Below, piece by piece: positions 22,929-30,715 of a stretch of DNA of 53,093 nucleotides. The stretch's first letter is position 1. The number at the start of each line of letters is the position of its first letter. The position numbers were made by a program, and so were the translations under genes. This DNA comes from Dorea sp. (GTDB lineage Bacteria > Bacillota > Clostridia > Lachnospirales > Lachnospiraceae), in the NCBI GenBank assembly GCA_022769185.1, contig JALEKG010000046.1, positions 1-53,093 of the forward strand. Reading direction: 5' to 3'. The notes beneath the pieces were generated by a model. It saw nothing but the letters and a program-made list of their open reading frames with translations, had not been told where the DNA came from and made no database searches.

Positions 22929-23507
22929 TTACTTCGTTTCATTTTCCCCGCACAGCATACTCAAATAGGATGTTCTCACTGTATCCTTCATGGAAAGTCC
23001 CAGTTCCGTCAGAACACTCTCCATCCTCTGCAAATACGCCTCCCGCATGGATTCTTCCGCTGCAATTACTTCCAATTCCAGGAAGCTGCCAAGTCCGTCT
23101 ACCTGATCCAGGCATGCTGTCATCTCATCCCTCTTCATATAGCATCTGGTTTTCTGCACTCCGGCCACTGGTGAAAATCCCAGTGCAATCAGTATCTTCT
23201 CCATGCACTCTGGATTTTCCACTGCGGTTTCGTATTCCTGCCGGGACATGGATACTTGATCTATCTTCTTCCCTTTGAAATTCAGCTGTGCCTGCGTCTG
23301 GCCGGTGAGCAGCTCCGTACTCTTTCGGATTCGAAGCGCCTCCCCCAGCTTCTTCACATCATGATACTCACTGTTGTAATACATATCACTTTCGCGGATG
23401 CTGGCTCCTTCCTGAAATCCTTTTAATATTAACTTTTCTTTGATTTCTTCCAGACTGGAAACCGGCAGTTTAATCTCAATTTCAAAATTATTCATCATAT
23501 AACTCAC
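22929..23507 (-). CDS. CYTH-domain protein (triphosphate tunnel metalloenzyme)
   Basis: 192 residues. The N-terminal EIEIK signature (FEIEIKLP) and the Glu/Arg/Lys-rich strands (ALRIRKST, QAQLNFKGKKI, CYMKRDEM, FLELEVI) define the CYTH fold, which binds triphosphate groups in class IV adenylate cyclases, thiamine triphosphatases and RNA triphosphatases. The start is GTG 23507 or ATG 23498; the first overlaps the MazG stop by 4 nt (GTGA), so translation is coupled. It is the third gene of the DUF2075-MazG-CYTH unit. Which triphosphate it handles is unknown; a cyclase would make a signal, whereas a phosphatase would destroy one. Confidence 0.85.
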   Translation of the reverse strand: MSYMMNNFEIEIKLPVSSLEEIKEKLILKGFQEGASIRESDMYYNSEYHDVKKLGEALRIRKSTELLTGQTQAQLNFKGKKIDQVSMSRQEYETAVENPECMEKILIALGFSPVAGVQKTRCYMKRDEMTACLDQVDGLGSFLELEVIAAEESMREAYLQRMESVLTELGLSMKDTVRTSYLSMLCGENETK

Positions 23508-23839
23508 TTTAACTCTGTATACTTCTCTTTGCTTCCGTATGCTTTCTCCACCGGATATTTCTCACTATTCCGCTTTATTTTCTCCCGGACAATCTCATCC
23601 AGATCCAGTCCACAGACATCTGCCATCAAGATGCAATAATTGACCACATCTGCAAGCTCTTCTTTGATTTTGTCCATTTTATTATCACAGGTTACGTCTT
23701 CCGCGCTCCACTGGAACACCTCCAATAGTTCAGCTGCCTCCAAACTGATAGAAATTGCCAGATCTTTTGGATTGTGGAATTGTTTCCAGTTTCTGTCGTC
23801 CCTGAATTTTAACACTTCATTCATCGTCTCTTGTGTCAT
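23504..23839 (-). CDS. MazG-like nucleotide pyrophosphohydrolase
   Basis: 111 residues, all-alpha NTP-PPase of the MazG/dUTPase superfamily, with the metal-binding motif EAAELLEVFQW (about residues 34-44) and EELADVVNYC (about 60-69), i.e. ExxE plus ExxD. Such enzymes hydrolyse (d)NTPs to monophosphates and pyrophosphate. The start has a weak RBS (GGCGCAGCAAA). Gap to the upstream helicase is 21 nt and overlap with CYTH is 4 nt. In this setting a role in phage defence or nucleotide pool control, as known for MazG family members, is inferred. Confidence 0.9.
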   Translation of the reverse strand: MTQETMNEVLKFRDDRNWKQFHNPKDLAISISLEAAELLEVFQWSAEDVTCDNKMDKIKEELADVVNYCILMADVCGLDLDEIVREKIKRNSEKYPVEKAYGSKEKYTELK

Positions 23840-23860
23840 TTTGCTGCGCCTCTTTCTGAA

Positions 23861-25444
23861 TTATTCTGTATCCATATATTGGGAAAAATATTCTCGTAAT
23901 TCTGGATCGCATACGTATAGATACGTTCCAAGAATTCCCCGGGTCATAAGAACATAATAGATATGTTGTATATATTCCTTAAGTTCCTCATACTCTGCCG
24001 TTCTTTTCCCATTTTGATCATAGTAGTTTTCCGGCCGGACCACGACTTTTTTCTCATCCGGATTATACCCAAGTTCACTTCCGATAATGATAAATGCATA
24101 ATTCAGATCGTACCCCTGTGTAGAATGAATACAACCCACCTCATCAATGGCACCGTCGGAATGAACCCAGCCTTCCGTGCAATGATTCCATTGTTTCCTG
24201 ATACCTTGAATTTCAATATCATAAGCGGTCTTATCATGCTTGCTGATCCAGTCCCATGCATATCCGGCTGCCATTCTTACGAGCTGCACCTCTTCTTCCT
24301 TCTGGTACATCCGCTCATTGAATGCTTTAAAATCCGTCATCAGCTTCAATTCATAGTTTGAAAATGTTTTCTTTTCCTTCACATTTCCCGATAAAATGCT
24401 CTTCACATAAGCGATATAATCATTTCCGCCTCTTACACGCATCTGCGTCAGCAGATTGTAATAGGTCATCATCCGCTTAGCCTGCTCATTTTCCATTTTC
24501 TTACGGAATCTCTTCACATCAATTCCCGATGGACCAACCACCTGCATCTCATCATAGAAAAGTACCGGGCATTTACATTGATGGAGAATCCAGTCTAACT
24601 CATCACTTTCCGTCGTCAATCCGATTCTTTCACAACTCGCCTTAAATGCACCCATATAGGAAATGTTTTTGTATTGATGCAGTCTATGTGCTTCATCTAC
24701 CAGTAAAATGTCGTAAAACTGTTTTGTCACATCTGACGGAGATAAGATATCGGATGCCTTAAGCCCATAGATACTTTTAAAGATTCCTTTCAAAGTCTTT
24801 CTCAGCGAAGTCTGCGGTACGACAAATCCGATTTTCTTATCCTGGAATTCTTCGCTGTCTTTCAAATATTTCAGTAAAAAGATCGCGACTATCGTCTTTC
24901 CGCTTCCAGGCATGCCATTCACAACAACCGTCTGATTCTCCTCCTGTTTCAGCGAATCAATAATCTCTTCAACCGCCGCCCTCTGGTCATTATTCAATTC
25001 CTTATATGGCGAATATTTAAAAAGATCCGAATTTTCCAGCTCTTCCAGCGAGTGCTTCACTATTTTTTCTCGCTGCAACTTTCTCCAGAGAACCTGGAAT
25101 TTCTCATCATATTCCTTTTTCCCACAGTATTCCTTGTCCGCCATCCCAGCATTTTTATTACGGACTTCAAAAAGCTCATCTGCAACGATATACTGGATCA
25201 GCTTCGACTCATAATCAAACGTCACCGACTGATTAAATTGGGAAGAATAGATGAAATGCACCTTGTCAAAGATCCTCTTGTCCACAGAATTATGATGCTG
25301 CGACATACGATTTTTCACATGATTAGACTCCCCAATATACGCCTGCTTCCCATTCTCTAATATGTACAGCATCGGCCAATTGGACAGATAATCCTCATCC
25401 CCATATATTTGATTTTTAAAATCACCTTCCGTAATTACAAACAT
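23861..25444 (-). CDS. GIY-YIG nuclease / DUF2075 helicase fusion
   Basis: 527 residues. N-terminal GIY-YIG-like domain: PMLYILENGKQAYIGES (about residues 24-40) with an Arg-containing helix (NRMSQHH) and an acidic residue further on. Residues about 150-510: a DUF2075/SF1 helicase with Walker A NGMPGSGKTIVA (near 178), Walker B LLVDEAHRLHQYK (near 250), FYDEMQVV, LLTQMRVRGG and a C-terminal IHSTQGYDLNYAFIIIG and YYVLMTRGILGTYLYVCD. RBS AAGGAAG before ATG. A promoter with ideal spacing lies at 25481-25509. It leads the MazG-CYTH unit. The fused nuclease and helicase fit DNA processing of foreign DNA; GIY-YIG catalytic residues are not fully certain. Confidence 0.88.
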   Translation of the reverse strand: MFVITEGDFKNQIYGDEDYLSNWPMLYILENGKQAYIGESNHVKNRMSQHHNSVDKRIFDKVHFIYSSQFNQSVTFDYESKLIQYIVADELFEVRNKNAGMADKEYCGKKEYDEKFQVLWRKLQREKIVKHSLEELENSDLFKYSPYKELNNDQRAAVEEIIDSLKQEENQTVVVNGMPGSGKTIVAIFLLKYLKDSEEFQDKKIGFVVPQTSLRKTLKGIFKSIYGLKASDILSPSDVTKQFYDILLVDEAHRLHQYKNISYMGAFKASCERIGLTTESDELDWILHQCKCPVLFYDEMQVVGPSGIDVKRFRKKMENEQAKRMMTYYNLLTQMRVRGGNDYIAYVKSILSGNVKEKKTFSNYELKLMTDFKAFNERMYQKEEEVQLVRMAAGYAWDWISKHDKTAYDIEIQGIRKQWNHCTEGWVHSDGAIDEVGCIHSTQGYDLNYAFIIIGSELGYNPDEKKVVVRPENYYDQNGKRTAEYEELKEYIQHIYYVLMTRGILGTYLYVCDPELREYFSQYMDTE

Positions 25445-25480
25445 ACCGATCTTCCTTCAAACATTTCTTCGTTTTCTAAT

Positions 25481-25509
25481 ATTCTAACACCTCATACAGC
25501 CAATCACAA
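25481..25509 (-). promoter_or_regulatory. Candidate promoter of the DUF2075-MazG-CYTH unit
   Basis: On the minus strand TTGTGA (25509-25504), a 17-bp spacer and TAGAAT (25486-25481). It lies 36 nt upstream of the helicase start and just downstream of the AbiEii stop, so the helicase unit does not depend on the AbiE promoter. Confidence 0.55.
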
Positions 25510-25543
25510 TTGAATTTAAATTGCACACCATTTTTAAAACAAA

Positions 25544-26452
25544 TCAACAAAACATTTGACCTTCTGCAATTTCTTTTAATGCTTCAACCGCTGTCTCATA
25601 CGAAATTTTCTCTTCCAAAAGCCCTTCTGTCAAATTTTGATAATCTGCCTTGTACACAGCCTCTGCAATAATCTTTTCCAAAAGCCTTGGAATATCTACA
25701 TTCTCCTGTGCAGATGGACATATTGGTGACAATTTTCTTATATTTCGTACTTCCTGTACCAGTTTACAGTATTCATCATTTTGTGGTACAAGTGGTAGAA
25801 GTTTGAAGATATCATAAATATGTCTAGAATGGTTTTTTATTTTATCTTGCAAATAATAATCACATACTGCAAATACTTTATCAGCCAAAGTACGATCTAA
25901 ATCCTGTACTTTCATTTCAAACTCATCAAGACCATATACATCTACAAATTCTGGTGCCTCTTCCTTCATCATCACTCCAACATAGTTTCTTACTGGTAAT
26001 AATACAGTAGGAAATGAAACTGCTGTATAAGATGTCTCTACCGATACTGCAGGTTGAACAACACCATTTTTCTTTGTCAATACTGACTCATAAGCAATCA
26101 CATATCTGTTATAATCACGACGACTTTTTATTTCTTCCAGATTTGCAATTTCTAATCCCATTATCTCCACAATCTCAACAATAGCTGCTTTCACTTTCTT
26201 TTTCTGCCCTTGAGACAATGACATATCTATTGTCAAATCAAGATCCTCCGAAAAACGTTTTATAACCTGGTGACATTTCGACAATGAAGTTCCACCTTTA
26301 AAAACAATGAAAGAAAATTTCTCAGCCAAATGTTTCAGAATCATTGTAACATAATAATCTTTTTCTACTGCTTCTGCTGAAAGACCTGTCTGATATACAA
26401 CCAGATTGATAGCTTCAAAAAATCTTTCTTTATCCTTATGAAGGTATACCAT
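25544..26452 (-). CDS. AbiEii/AbiGii-type nucleotidyltransferase toxin
   Basis: 302 residues. The DNA polymerase beta-like nucleotidyltransferase core shows FKGGTSLSK (about residues 48-56) and SEDLDLTI (about 69-76), the GS and D-x-D motifs. A third conserved region is KNHSRHIYDIFKL. This is the toxin of type IV AbiE systems, which transfer nucleotides (to tRNA acceptor stems in studied homologues) and arrest growth. It is preceded by the AbiEi-like antitoxin gene with 17-nt overlap. It looks intact. Confidence 0.9.
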   Translation of the reverse strand: MVYLHKDKERFFEAINLVVYQTGLSAEAVEKDYYVTMILKHLAEKFSFIVFKGGTSLSKCHQVIKRFSEDLDLTIDMSLSQGQKKKVKAAIVEIVEIMGLEIANLEEIKSRRDYNRYVIAYESVLTKKNGVVQPAVSVETSYTAVSFPTVLLPVRNYVGVMMKEEAPEFVDVYGLDEFEMKVQDLDRTLADKVFAVCDYYLQDKIKNHSRHIYDIFKLLPLVPQNDEYCKLVQEVRNIRKLSPICPSAQENVDIPRLLEKIIAEAVYKADYQNLTEGLLEEKISYETAVEALKEIAEGQMFC

Positions 26453-27062
26453 ATAACAACCTCGATTCGAATAGATTTCTATAAATCTTATCTGGATAAT
26501 AACTCAAATACTGTTCTAAATCTGCAAATCGTATAGAATTAGCTTTCAGATACTTGCATAAGCATTTCTGCAACTCATCCGCTGTAATTTCTGAAACATA
26601 ATCTATATCTTTCATTAGATCTAAAAATTGTAACAAACGATAATTTTTCTCAGTTACCGGAACTCTTGGTTTGCGGATAATTATCCTGGATTTGGCTAAT
26701 ATGGTCTCCCTGTAATCCTTAGTTGCTTTATTCGTAACAACTTCACAAGCCATAGAAACCTGAGTTGTTATTCCTAATTGATTAGCAAATTCAACTCCAC
26801 TAATATAACCACATCTTTCGTTTTTATCCCGTAAATACTTCTTCTCTATAACTTCATTTATAGACAGCTGTGTACCAGACTTAAATATGCTTTTCTTTGG
26901 TATAAAATAGATGCCTGTATCATATCTTTTCAGTAAGCCTGCATCTGTCAGTTTCTTAATCTGCTGACGTATATTGTTTTCTGACATACTAGAATATTCT
27001 ATATCTGACACAAAAATAGGTACATTTTCCCCATATGTTTCTATTAAATATTCATACAGCAC
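26436..27062 (-). CDS. AbiEi-type antitoxin, winged-helix DUF6088 family
   Basis: 208 residues, starting with a GTG codon behind GGAGGGATAAAT. The N-terminus has a winged helix-turn-helix (NIRQQIKKLTDAGLLKRY, about 28-46), followed by DUF6088-like sequence (GIYFIPKKSIF, YISGVEFANQLGITTQ). AbiEi antitoxins autorepress the operon by DNA binding and neutralise the toxin. It is co-directional and overlapping with the toxin gene and has its own promoter at 27111-27138. Confidence 0.88.
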   Translation of the reverse strand: MLYEYLIETYGENVPIFVSDIEYSSMSENNIRQQIKKLTDAGLLKRYDTGIYFIPKKSIFKSGTQLSINEVIEKKYLRDKNERCGYISGVEFANQLGITTQVSMACEVVTNKATKDYRETILAKSRIIIRKPRVPVTEKNYRLLQFLDLMKDIDYVSEITADELQKCLCKYLKANSIRFADLEQYLSYYPDKIYRNLFESRLLYGIPS

Positions 27063-27110
27063 ATTTATCCCTCCAATACAAATATTTCTGAAGATTCTTC
27101 CTTCACTTTT

Positions 27111-27138
27111 ATTATATCATATGTTTTTGATATTGCAA
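27111..27138 (-). promoter_or_regulatory. Candidate abiE promoter
   Basis: On the minus strand TTGCAA (27138-27133), a 16-bp spacer and a perfect TATAAT (27116-27111). It overlaps a TATTGCAATA palindrome (27131-27140), a plausible AbiEi operator. Confidence 0.55.
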
Positions 27139-27185
27139 TAATCACAATAATTAGTACTGTCTGAATCATTCATGCATTCCAATAT

Positions 27186-27329
27186 CTAACCAATAGTTTT
27201 TCCTATATCTGCTACCTCCATTCGTTCCACGCACTCCTCATACTTTATTCCTCACATACATCTCGGACATTTTCTAATTGCGATATCGCAACCATTCACC
27301 TCATATTCAAAGCCACCGTTAAATCTCAT
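27186..27329 (-). pseudogene. Small cysteine-motif protein broken by an in-frame stop
   Basis: From ATG 27329 the frame reads MRFNGGFEYEVNGCDIAI, then RKCPRCM, then TGA, and continues in the same frame GIKYEECVERMEVADIGKTIG to TAG at 27188-27186. CPRC followed by another Cys is zinc-knuckle-like. No RBS. It could be a decayed YgiT-type or other zinc-ribbon protein, but the family is not certain. Confidence 0.4.
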
Positions 27330-27330
27330 T

Positions 27331-27387
27331 AAAAATAATAGGGAACTTTTTGAATCAACATGATCCAAAAAGTTCCCTATTATTTTT
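27331..27387. terminator. Strong bidirectional terminator
   Basis: A 22-bp perfect inverted repeat, 27331-27352 against 27366-27387, with stem core AATAGGGAACTTTTTG and U-tracts on both sides. It ends the cupin transcript (minus strand) and isolates it from the abiE region. Confidence 0.9.
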
Positions 27388-27414
27388 TAATTCCCCCAGA
27401 AAATTAATACCTCT

Positions 27415-27738
27415 TTAGAATGACACCACCAGCTGCATCTTGAATTTTTCTTCTCCATACACCGCATGTGGTATTCCTTTTGGCATGATCAGTGTCTCGC
27501 CTGCCTCCAGATAGAATACTTCATCTGCTACGGTAAACCGTCCTTTTCCTTCCAGTACTGTCACCATGGCATCTCCGCCTGAAGCGTGTGTGGAGATTTC
27601 TTCTCCTTTATCAAAGGAAAATAACGTCATGCTGACCAGTTCATTCTGAACCAGTGTCTTACTGACCACCTGTCCATCCAGATACTCCACCTGATCCTTT
27701 AAAGCTAATTTCACCTGCTTTTCAATATTCTTGTACAT
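27415..27738 (-). CDS. Single cupin-domain protein
   Basis: 107 residues forming one cupin barrel: motif 1 STHASGGDAMVTVLEGKG with metal ligands His and Glu, motif 2 LEAGETLIMPKGIPHAV with His. The start is ATG 27738 behind AGGAGGAAGAGCGG, rather than a 12-codon longer frame. It overlaps the ferredoxin gene end by 17 nt, so the two are coupled. Substrate unknown. Small cupins with ferredoxin genes under Crp/Fnr control are common in anaerobes and may act in redox or nitrosative stress; this is inference. Confidence 0.85.
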   Translation of the reverse strand: MYKNIEKQVKLALKDQVEYLDGQVVSKTLVQNELVSMTLFSFDKGEEISTHASGGDAMVTVLEGKGRFTVADEVFYLEAGETLIMPKGIPHAVYGEEKFKMQLVVSF

Positions 27739-28360
27739 CCGCTCTTCCTCCTTTTCTCTCTCCCTTGATTCCAATGGTGATCACCTGCCGCGGGATGAAT
27801 TTTCCGCTGTTCTGAAGTGCCCTATTGACTGCATATTCGATTCCTCCGCAGCATGGAACTTCCATTCTAACCACCGTTACGCTCGCAATGGAATTGTTCT
27901 GCAAAATCTGTGTCAGCTTCTCACTATAATCAATCACATCCAGCTTCGGACAGCCGATTAAAGTCACTCTTCCCTTGACAAAATCTTTATGGAAAGATGC
28001 ATACGCATATGCGCTGCAGTCCGCTGCGATCAGAAGATTTGCTCCGTCAAAATATGGTGCCTGAACAGGTGCAAGCTTGATCTGGACCGGCCAGTTTCTA
28101 AGTAACTCACTTTCCTGTAATTTTTCCTGCTTCGCTCTTGCAACAGCAGCCTCATCATATTCCGGTGCCTCTCGTTCTACAAATGTAATGGCACCGGTCG
28201 GACATTCCGGAAGGCAGTCCCCAAGGCCATCGCAGAAATGCTCTCTTACCAGCTTTGCCTTACCGTCTATGATATCAATGGCACCCTCATGACATGCATT
28301 TGCACAGAGTCCGCAGCCATTGCATTTTTCTTCGTTAATTTGGATTATTTTTCGAATCAT
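27722..28360 (-). CDS. Dicluster 4Fe-4S ferredoxin-like protein
   Basis: 212 residues. First cluster motif CNGCGLCANACHEGA (CxxCxxCxxxC, about residues 13-27); second CDGLGDCLPECPTGA (C-x5-C-x3-CP). The remaining 140 residues have a conserved middle (LIAADCSAYAYASFH, LIGCPKLD, VPCCGGIEYAVNRAL) with further cysteines. No membrane segment. RBS AAAGGAGGAAGTAAG. It is divergent from the Crp/Fnr gene and couples to the cupin gene, probably as one redox-response unit. Confidence 0.88.
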   Translation of the reverse strand: MIRKIIQINEEKCNGCGLCANACHEGAIDIIDGKAKLVREHFCDGLGDCLPECPTGAITFVEREAPEYDEAAVARAKQEKLQESELLRNWPVQIKLAPVQAPYFDGANLLIAADCSAYAYASFHKDFVKGRVTLIGCPKLDVIDYSEKLTQILQNNSIASVTVVRMEVPCCGGIEYAVNRALQNSGKFIPRQVITIGIKGERKGGRADVQEY

Positions 28361-28392
28361 TTCTTACTTCCTCCTTTACTTTTCAAGATGAT

Positions 28393-28419
28393 CATACTAG
28401 AATCAGGATATAAAGTATG
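28393..28419. promoter_or_regulatory. Possible Crp/Fnr operator between divergent genes
   Basis: CATACT (28393-28398) and AGTATG (28414-28419) are inverted copies in the 85-nt gap between the ferredoxin gene and the Crp/Fnr gene, around a TATAAA-like box. It does not match the classical FNR half-site TTGAT. Confidence 0.35.
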
Positions 28420-28445
28420 TTGGATTTCCACCAAAAGGAGAGTTT

Positions 28446-29108
28446 ATGGAAAAATATTTGAATTTGCTTGAGACGATTCCACTCTTTCATGGAATTGCCA
28501 GAGATGATATTCCTGTCATACTAAAGCGATTAAAAGCCACGACATCGGATTTTGAAAAAGGAGAATATATCCGCTCGGAAGGAGATGCGGCAGATTTTAT
28601 CGGAATTGTGCTGGAAGGAGAGATCCATGTACTTCAGGACGATTACTATGGAAATCGGAATCTCAATTTCTCTTTCCAGGCCGGTGACATGTTCGCAGAA
28701 GCATTTGCCTGCGCCGGAGCTTCGGAACTTCCGGTAGACATTCTTGCCACCGGCAAGGCAAAGATCTTGTTCTTAAATCGCGACATGCTCTTTGGAGAAT
28801 GCAGCAAGACATGCGAATTCCATTCGTTTCTGATCCAAAATCTGCTGAAAATTGTCGCATGTAAAAATATGCTTCTAAATCAAAAGCTCAGCTACAGCTC
28901 GCACAAAACGACAGGCGAAAAGATCATGGCATACTTAAGCGACCAGGCCAAGCTTCATCACTCCTCAGAATTCACGATCCCCTTCGACCGCCAGGGGCTC
29001 GCAGACTATCTGGGCGTTGAGCGCAGCGCCATGTCCGCAGAGATCAGCAAGCTGCAGAAGCAGGGGAAGCTGATCACCAGACGCAGCTATTTTAAGCTAT
29101 TGCCGTAA
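28446..29108 (+). CDS. Crp/Fnr-family transcriptional regulator
   Basis: 220 residues. An N-terminal cyclic-nucleotide-binding-like domain (PLFHGIARDDIPVILKRL, EGEYIRSEGDAADFIGIVLEGEIHV in parts, FAEAFACAGA) precedes a C-terminal winged HTH (DRQGLADYLGVERSAMSAEISKLQKQGKL, about residues 180-210). No N-terminal Cys cluster as in E. coli FNR; one CK-type Cys is present. RBS AAAAGGAGAGTTT. It is divergently arranged with the ferredoxin-cupin unit, its likely target, and is followed by the structured repeat element at 29112. Confidence 0.88.
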   Translation: MEKYLNLLETIPLFHGIARDDIPVILKRLKATTSDFEKGEYIRSEGDAADFIGIVLEGEIHVLQDDYYGNRNLNFSFQAGDMFAEAFACAGASELPVDILATGKAKILFLNRDMLFGECSKTCEFHSFLIQNLLKIVACKNMLLNQKLSYSSHKTTGEKIMAYLSDQAKLHHSSEFTIPFDRQGLADYLGVERSAMSAEISKLQKQGKLITRRSYFKLLP

Positions 29109-29111
29109 CTA

Positions 29112-29293
29112 TTCAGAACCCCTTAGAATAAGTAAGCAGATTCGTCATGCTTGCATGTAAGAAGATGCTTATCTTATTCGTAAGGTGACTCGAATAGAGT
29201 CACCGCCTCATATATGAGCAAAATTAGTTGCGTAGCAACGGGAAAGCACGACTTGTCGTGCGGTTTTGCGAATGTTTGAGGAGGGGTTCTGAA
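29112..29293. repeat. 182-bp multibranched inverted-repeat element
   Basis: Outer arms TTCAGAACCCCT (29112-29123) and AGGGGTTCTGAA (29282-29293) are perfect 12-bp inverted copies. Inside: nested stems GAATAAG/CTTATTC, TAAGCA/TGCTTA and CATGC/GCATG in the first arm; GGTGACTC-GAGTCACC (29184-29191, 29197-29204); and a third branch GCAAAA/TTTTGC enclosing hairpins GTTGC-GCAAC (29227-29239) and GCACGAC-GTCGTGC (29246-29261). It has no reading frame of note and sits between two convergent genes. It is either a MITE-like repeat or a structured RNA. No T-run follows either arm. Confidence 0.65.
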
Positions 29294-29343
29294 CAGATAC
29301 CTATTGCCATAAAATAGCCGGTCTTCCTGTCATTTCCCCATAT

Positions 29344-30699
29344 TTAGGACTGGCTTGCCAGCTCCTTCCGGCACCGGAAGAACGCTATCAGAATAAAGAT
29401 ACAGCAAACCACCCATGTCACCGGTTCGCAGATACACACTGCCAGATATCCCCACACCGGAACGATCCAGACGGCAAAGATTACTTTTCCGATCAGTTCC
29501 AGAGAACTGCATACCAGAGGTGCAACAGAATGTCGCATTCCCTGTAACGCATTTCGGATGATCACCAGAACGGCCATCGGCGGAACCATTGCGATACTGA
29601 TGCGAAGATAGCTGGACGCATTCGCGATGACTGCTTCATTGTGGCTGCCAGTCACTAACCGGACGGCTTCCGGTGCGAACAGAATCGCAACTGCCAGTGC
29701 AAAGAGCCACCAGATGCCATACAAAAGAATGGCTGTCCGGACACCCTTTCCAATCCTGTCCCGGCGTCCTGCCCCATAGTTCTGGCTCGAATAAGTTGCA
29801 GTACCGGTTCCCAGCGCAATTCCCGGAATATAGAGCAATTCTGTCAGGCGCCGTCCGCCCACCTGGGCCGTAATATACACATTTCCCAATGCGTTAATAC
29901 TGCCCTGAAGGATCACACTTCCAATATTGTAGATCGTACTCATGAGAGCCATACTGAGTCCGGTCCAGAACATTTCCCACACAGCTTTCGACTCCGCATG
30001 AAGTTCTTCTCTCGAGAAACGGAATTCCGGATAATTTCGGATCATGTATACCAGGCCAAACACTGCACTGATCCCCTGCGCAAGTACGGTTGCAATTGCA
30101 GCTCCCTGTATTCCCATATCCAACAATCCCATAAACAGAAAATCCAGTCCGATATTCAGGACGCTGCTGAAAAACAGGAACCATAACGGGGTAACACTGT
30201 TTCCAACTGCCCGCAGCATACTCGCTTCCAGATTATAAAGCATGGTAAGCGGTATTCCCGCCAGGATGACAGTCAGATAACTCAATGCTCCCGCTATCGT
30301 ATCTTCCGGCGTTTGAAGAGCCACAAGAAGCGGCCGCCGAAAAAGCAAAAATCCTGTCATCAGAACGATTGCAGAGATACCGGAAAAGATCGTCATCCAG
30401 CACACGGCACGTTTTACGCCCTTTTGGTCTCCCGCGCCAAAATTCCTGCTCACCGTCAGTGCCAGACCATTATTCATTCCGAATGCAAAATTGGTGATCA
30501 GGCTGTATAAAGCTGACGTCGCTCCAATCTGAGCCAGAGCACTGTCCCCTAACAGATGGCCGGCAATGGAAGTATCAGCCAGATTATAGAACTGCTGAAG
30601 AAGATTTCCCAAAAAGAGCGGGAAAGAAAACTTCAGCAATAAACGCACCGGATTTCCTATTGTCATATCTAAAGTATAGCTTTTGTGCTTTCCATCCAT
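29344..30699 (-). CDS. MATE-family multidrug/sodium antiporter
   Basis: 451 residues with 12 predicted transmembrane helices, an inner membrane MATE transporter that exports cationic drugs or metabolites driven by Na+ or H+ gradient. The first helix pattern FPLFLGNLLQQFYNLADTSIAGHLLGDSALAQIGAT (pieces FPLFLGNLLQQFYNLAD and SIAGHLLG) and the internal repeat are typical of the DinF/NorM-related clade of Firmicutes. Start ATG 30699, RBS weak (AGGTGGATG). It is convergent with the regulator across the inverted-repeat element. Substrate unknown. Confidence 0.92.
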   Translation of the reverse strand: MDGKHKSYTLDMTIGNPVRLLLKFSFPLFLGNLLQQFYNLADTSIAGHLLGDSALAQIGATSALYSLITNFAFGMNNGLALTVSRNFGAGDQKGVKRAVCWMTIFSGISAIVLMTGFLLFRRPLLVALQTPEDTIAGALSYLTVILAGIPLTMLYNLEASMLRAVGNSVTPLWFLFFSSVLNIGLDFLFMGLLDMGIQGAAIATVLAQGISAVFGLVYMIRNYPEFRFSREELHAESKAVWEMFWTGLSMALMSTIYNIGSVILQGSINALGNVYITAQVGGRRLTELLYIPGIALGTGTATYSSQNYGAGRRDRIGKGVRTAILLYGIWWLFALAVAILFAPEAVRLVTGSHNEAVIANASSYLRISIAMVPPMAVLVIIRNALQGMRHSVAPLVCSSLELIGKVIFAVWIVPVWGYLAVCICEPVTWVVCCIFILIAFFRCRKELASQS

Positions 30700-30715
30700 A
30701 ATGTTCTACATCCAC

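Noticed and set aside
23504-23839. MazG as the housekeeping mazG gene
   Set aside because: At 111 residues it is a single-domain type, coupled to a helicase and CYTH gene, unlike the two-domain housekeeping MazG.
26436-27062. AbiEi frame starting at an internal ATG
   Set aside because: The GTG at 27062 has a strong RBS (GGAGGGATAAAT), and the sequence before the first internal ATG is part of the winged helix.
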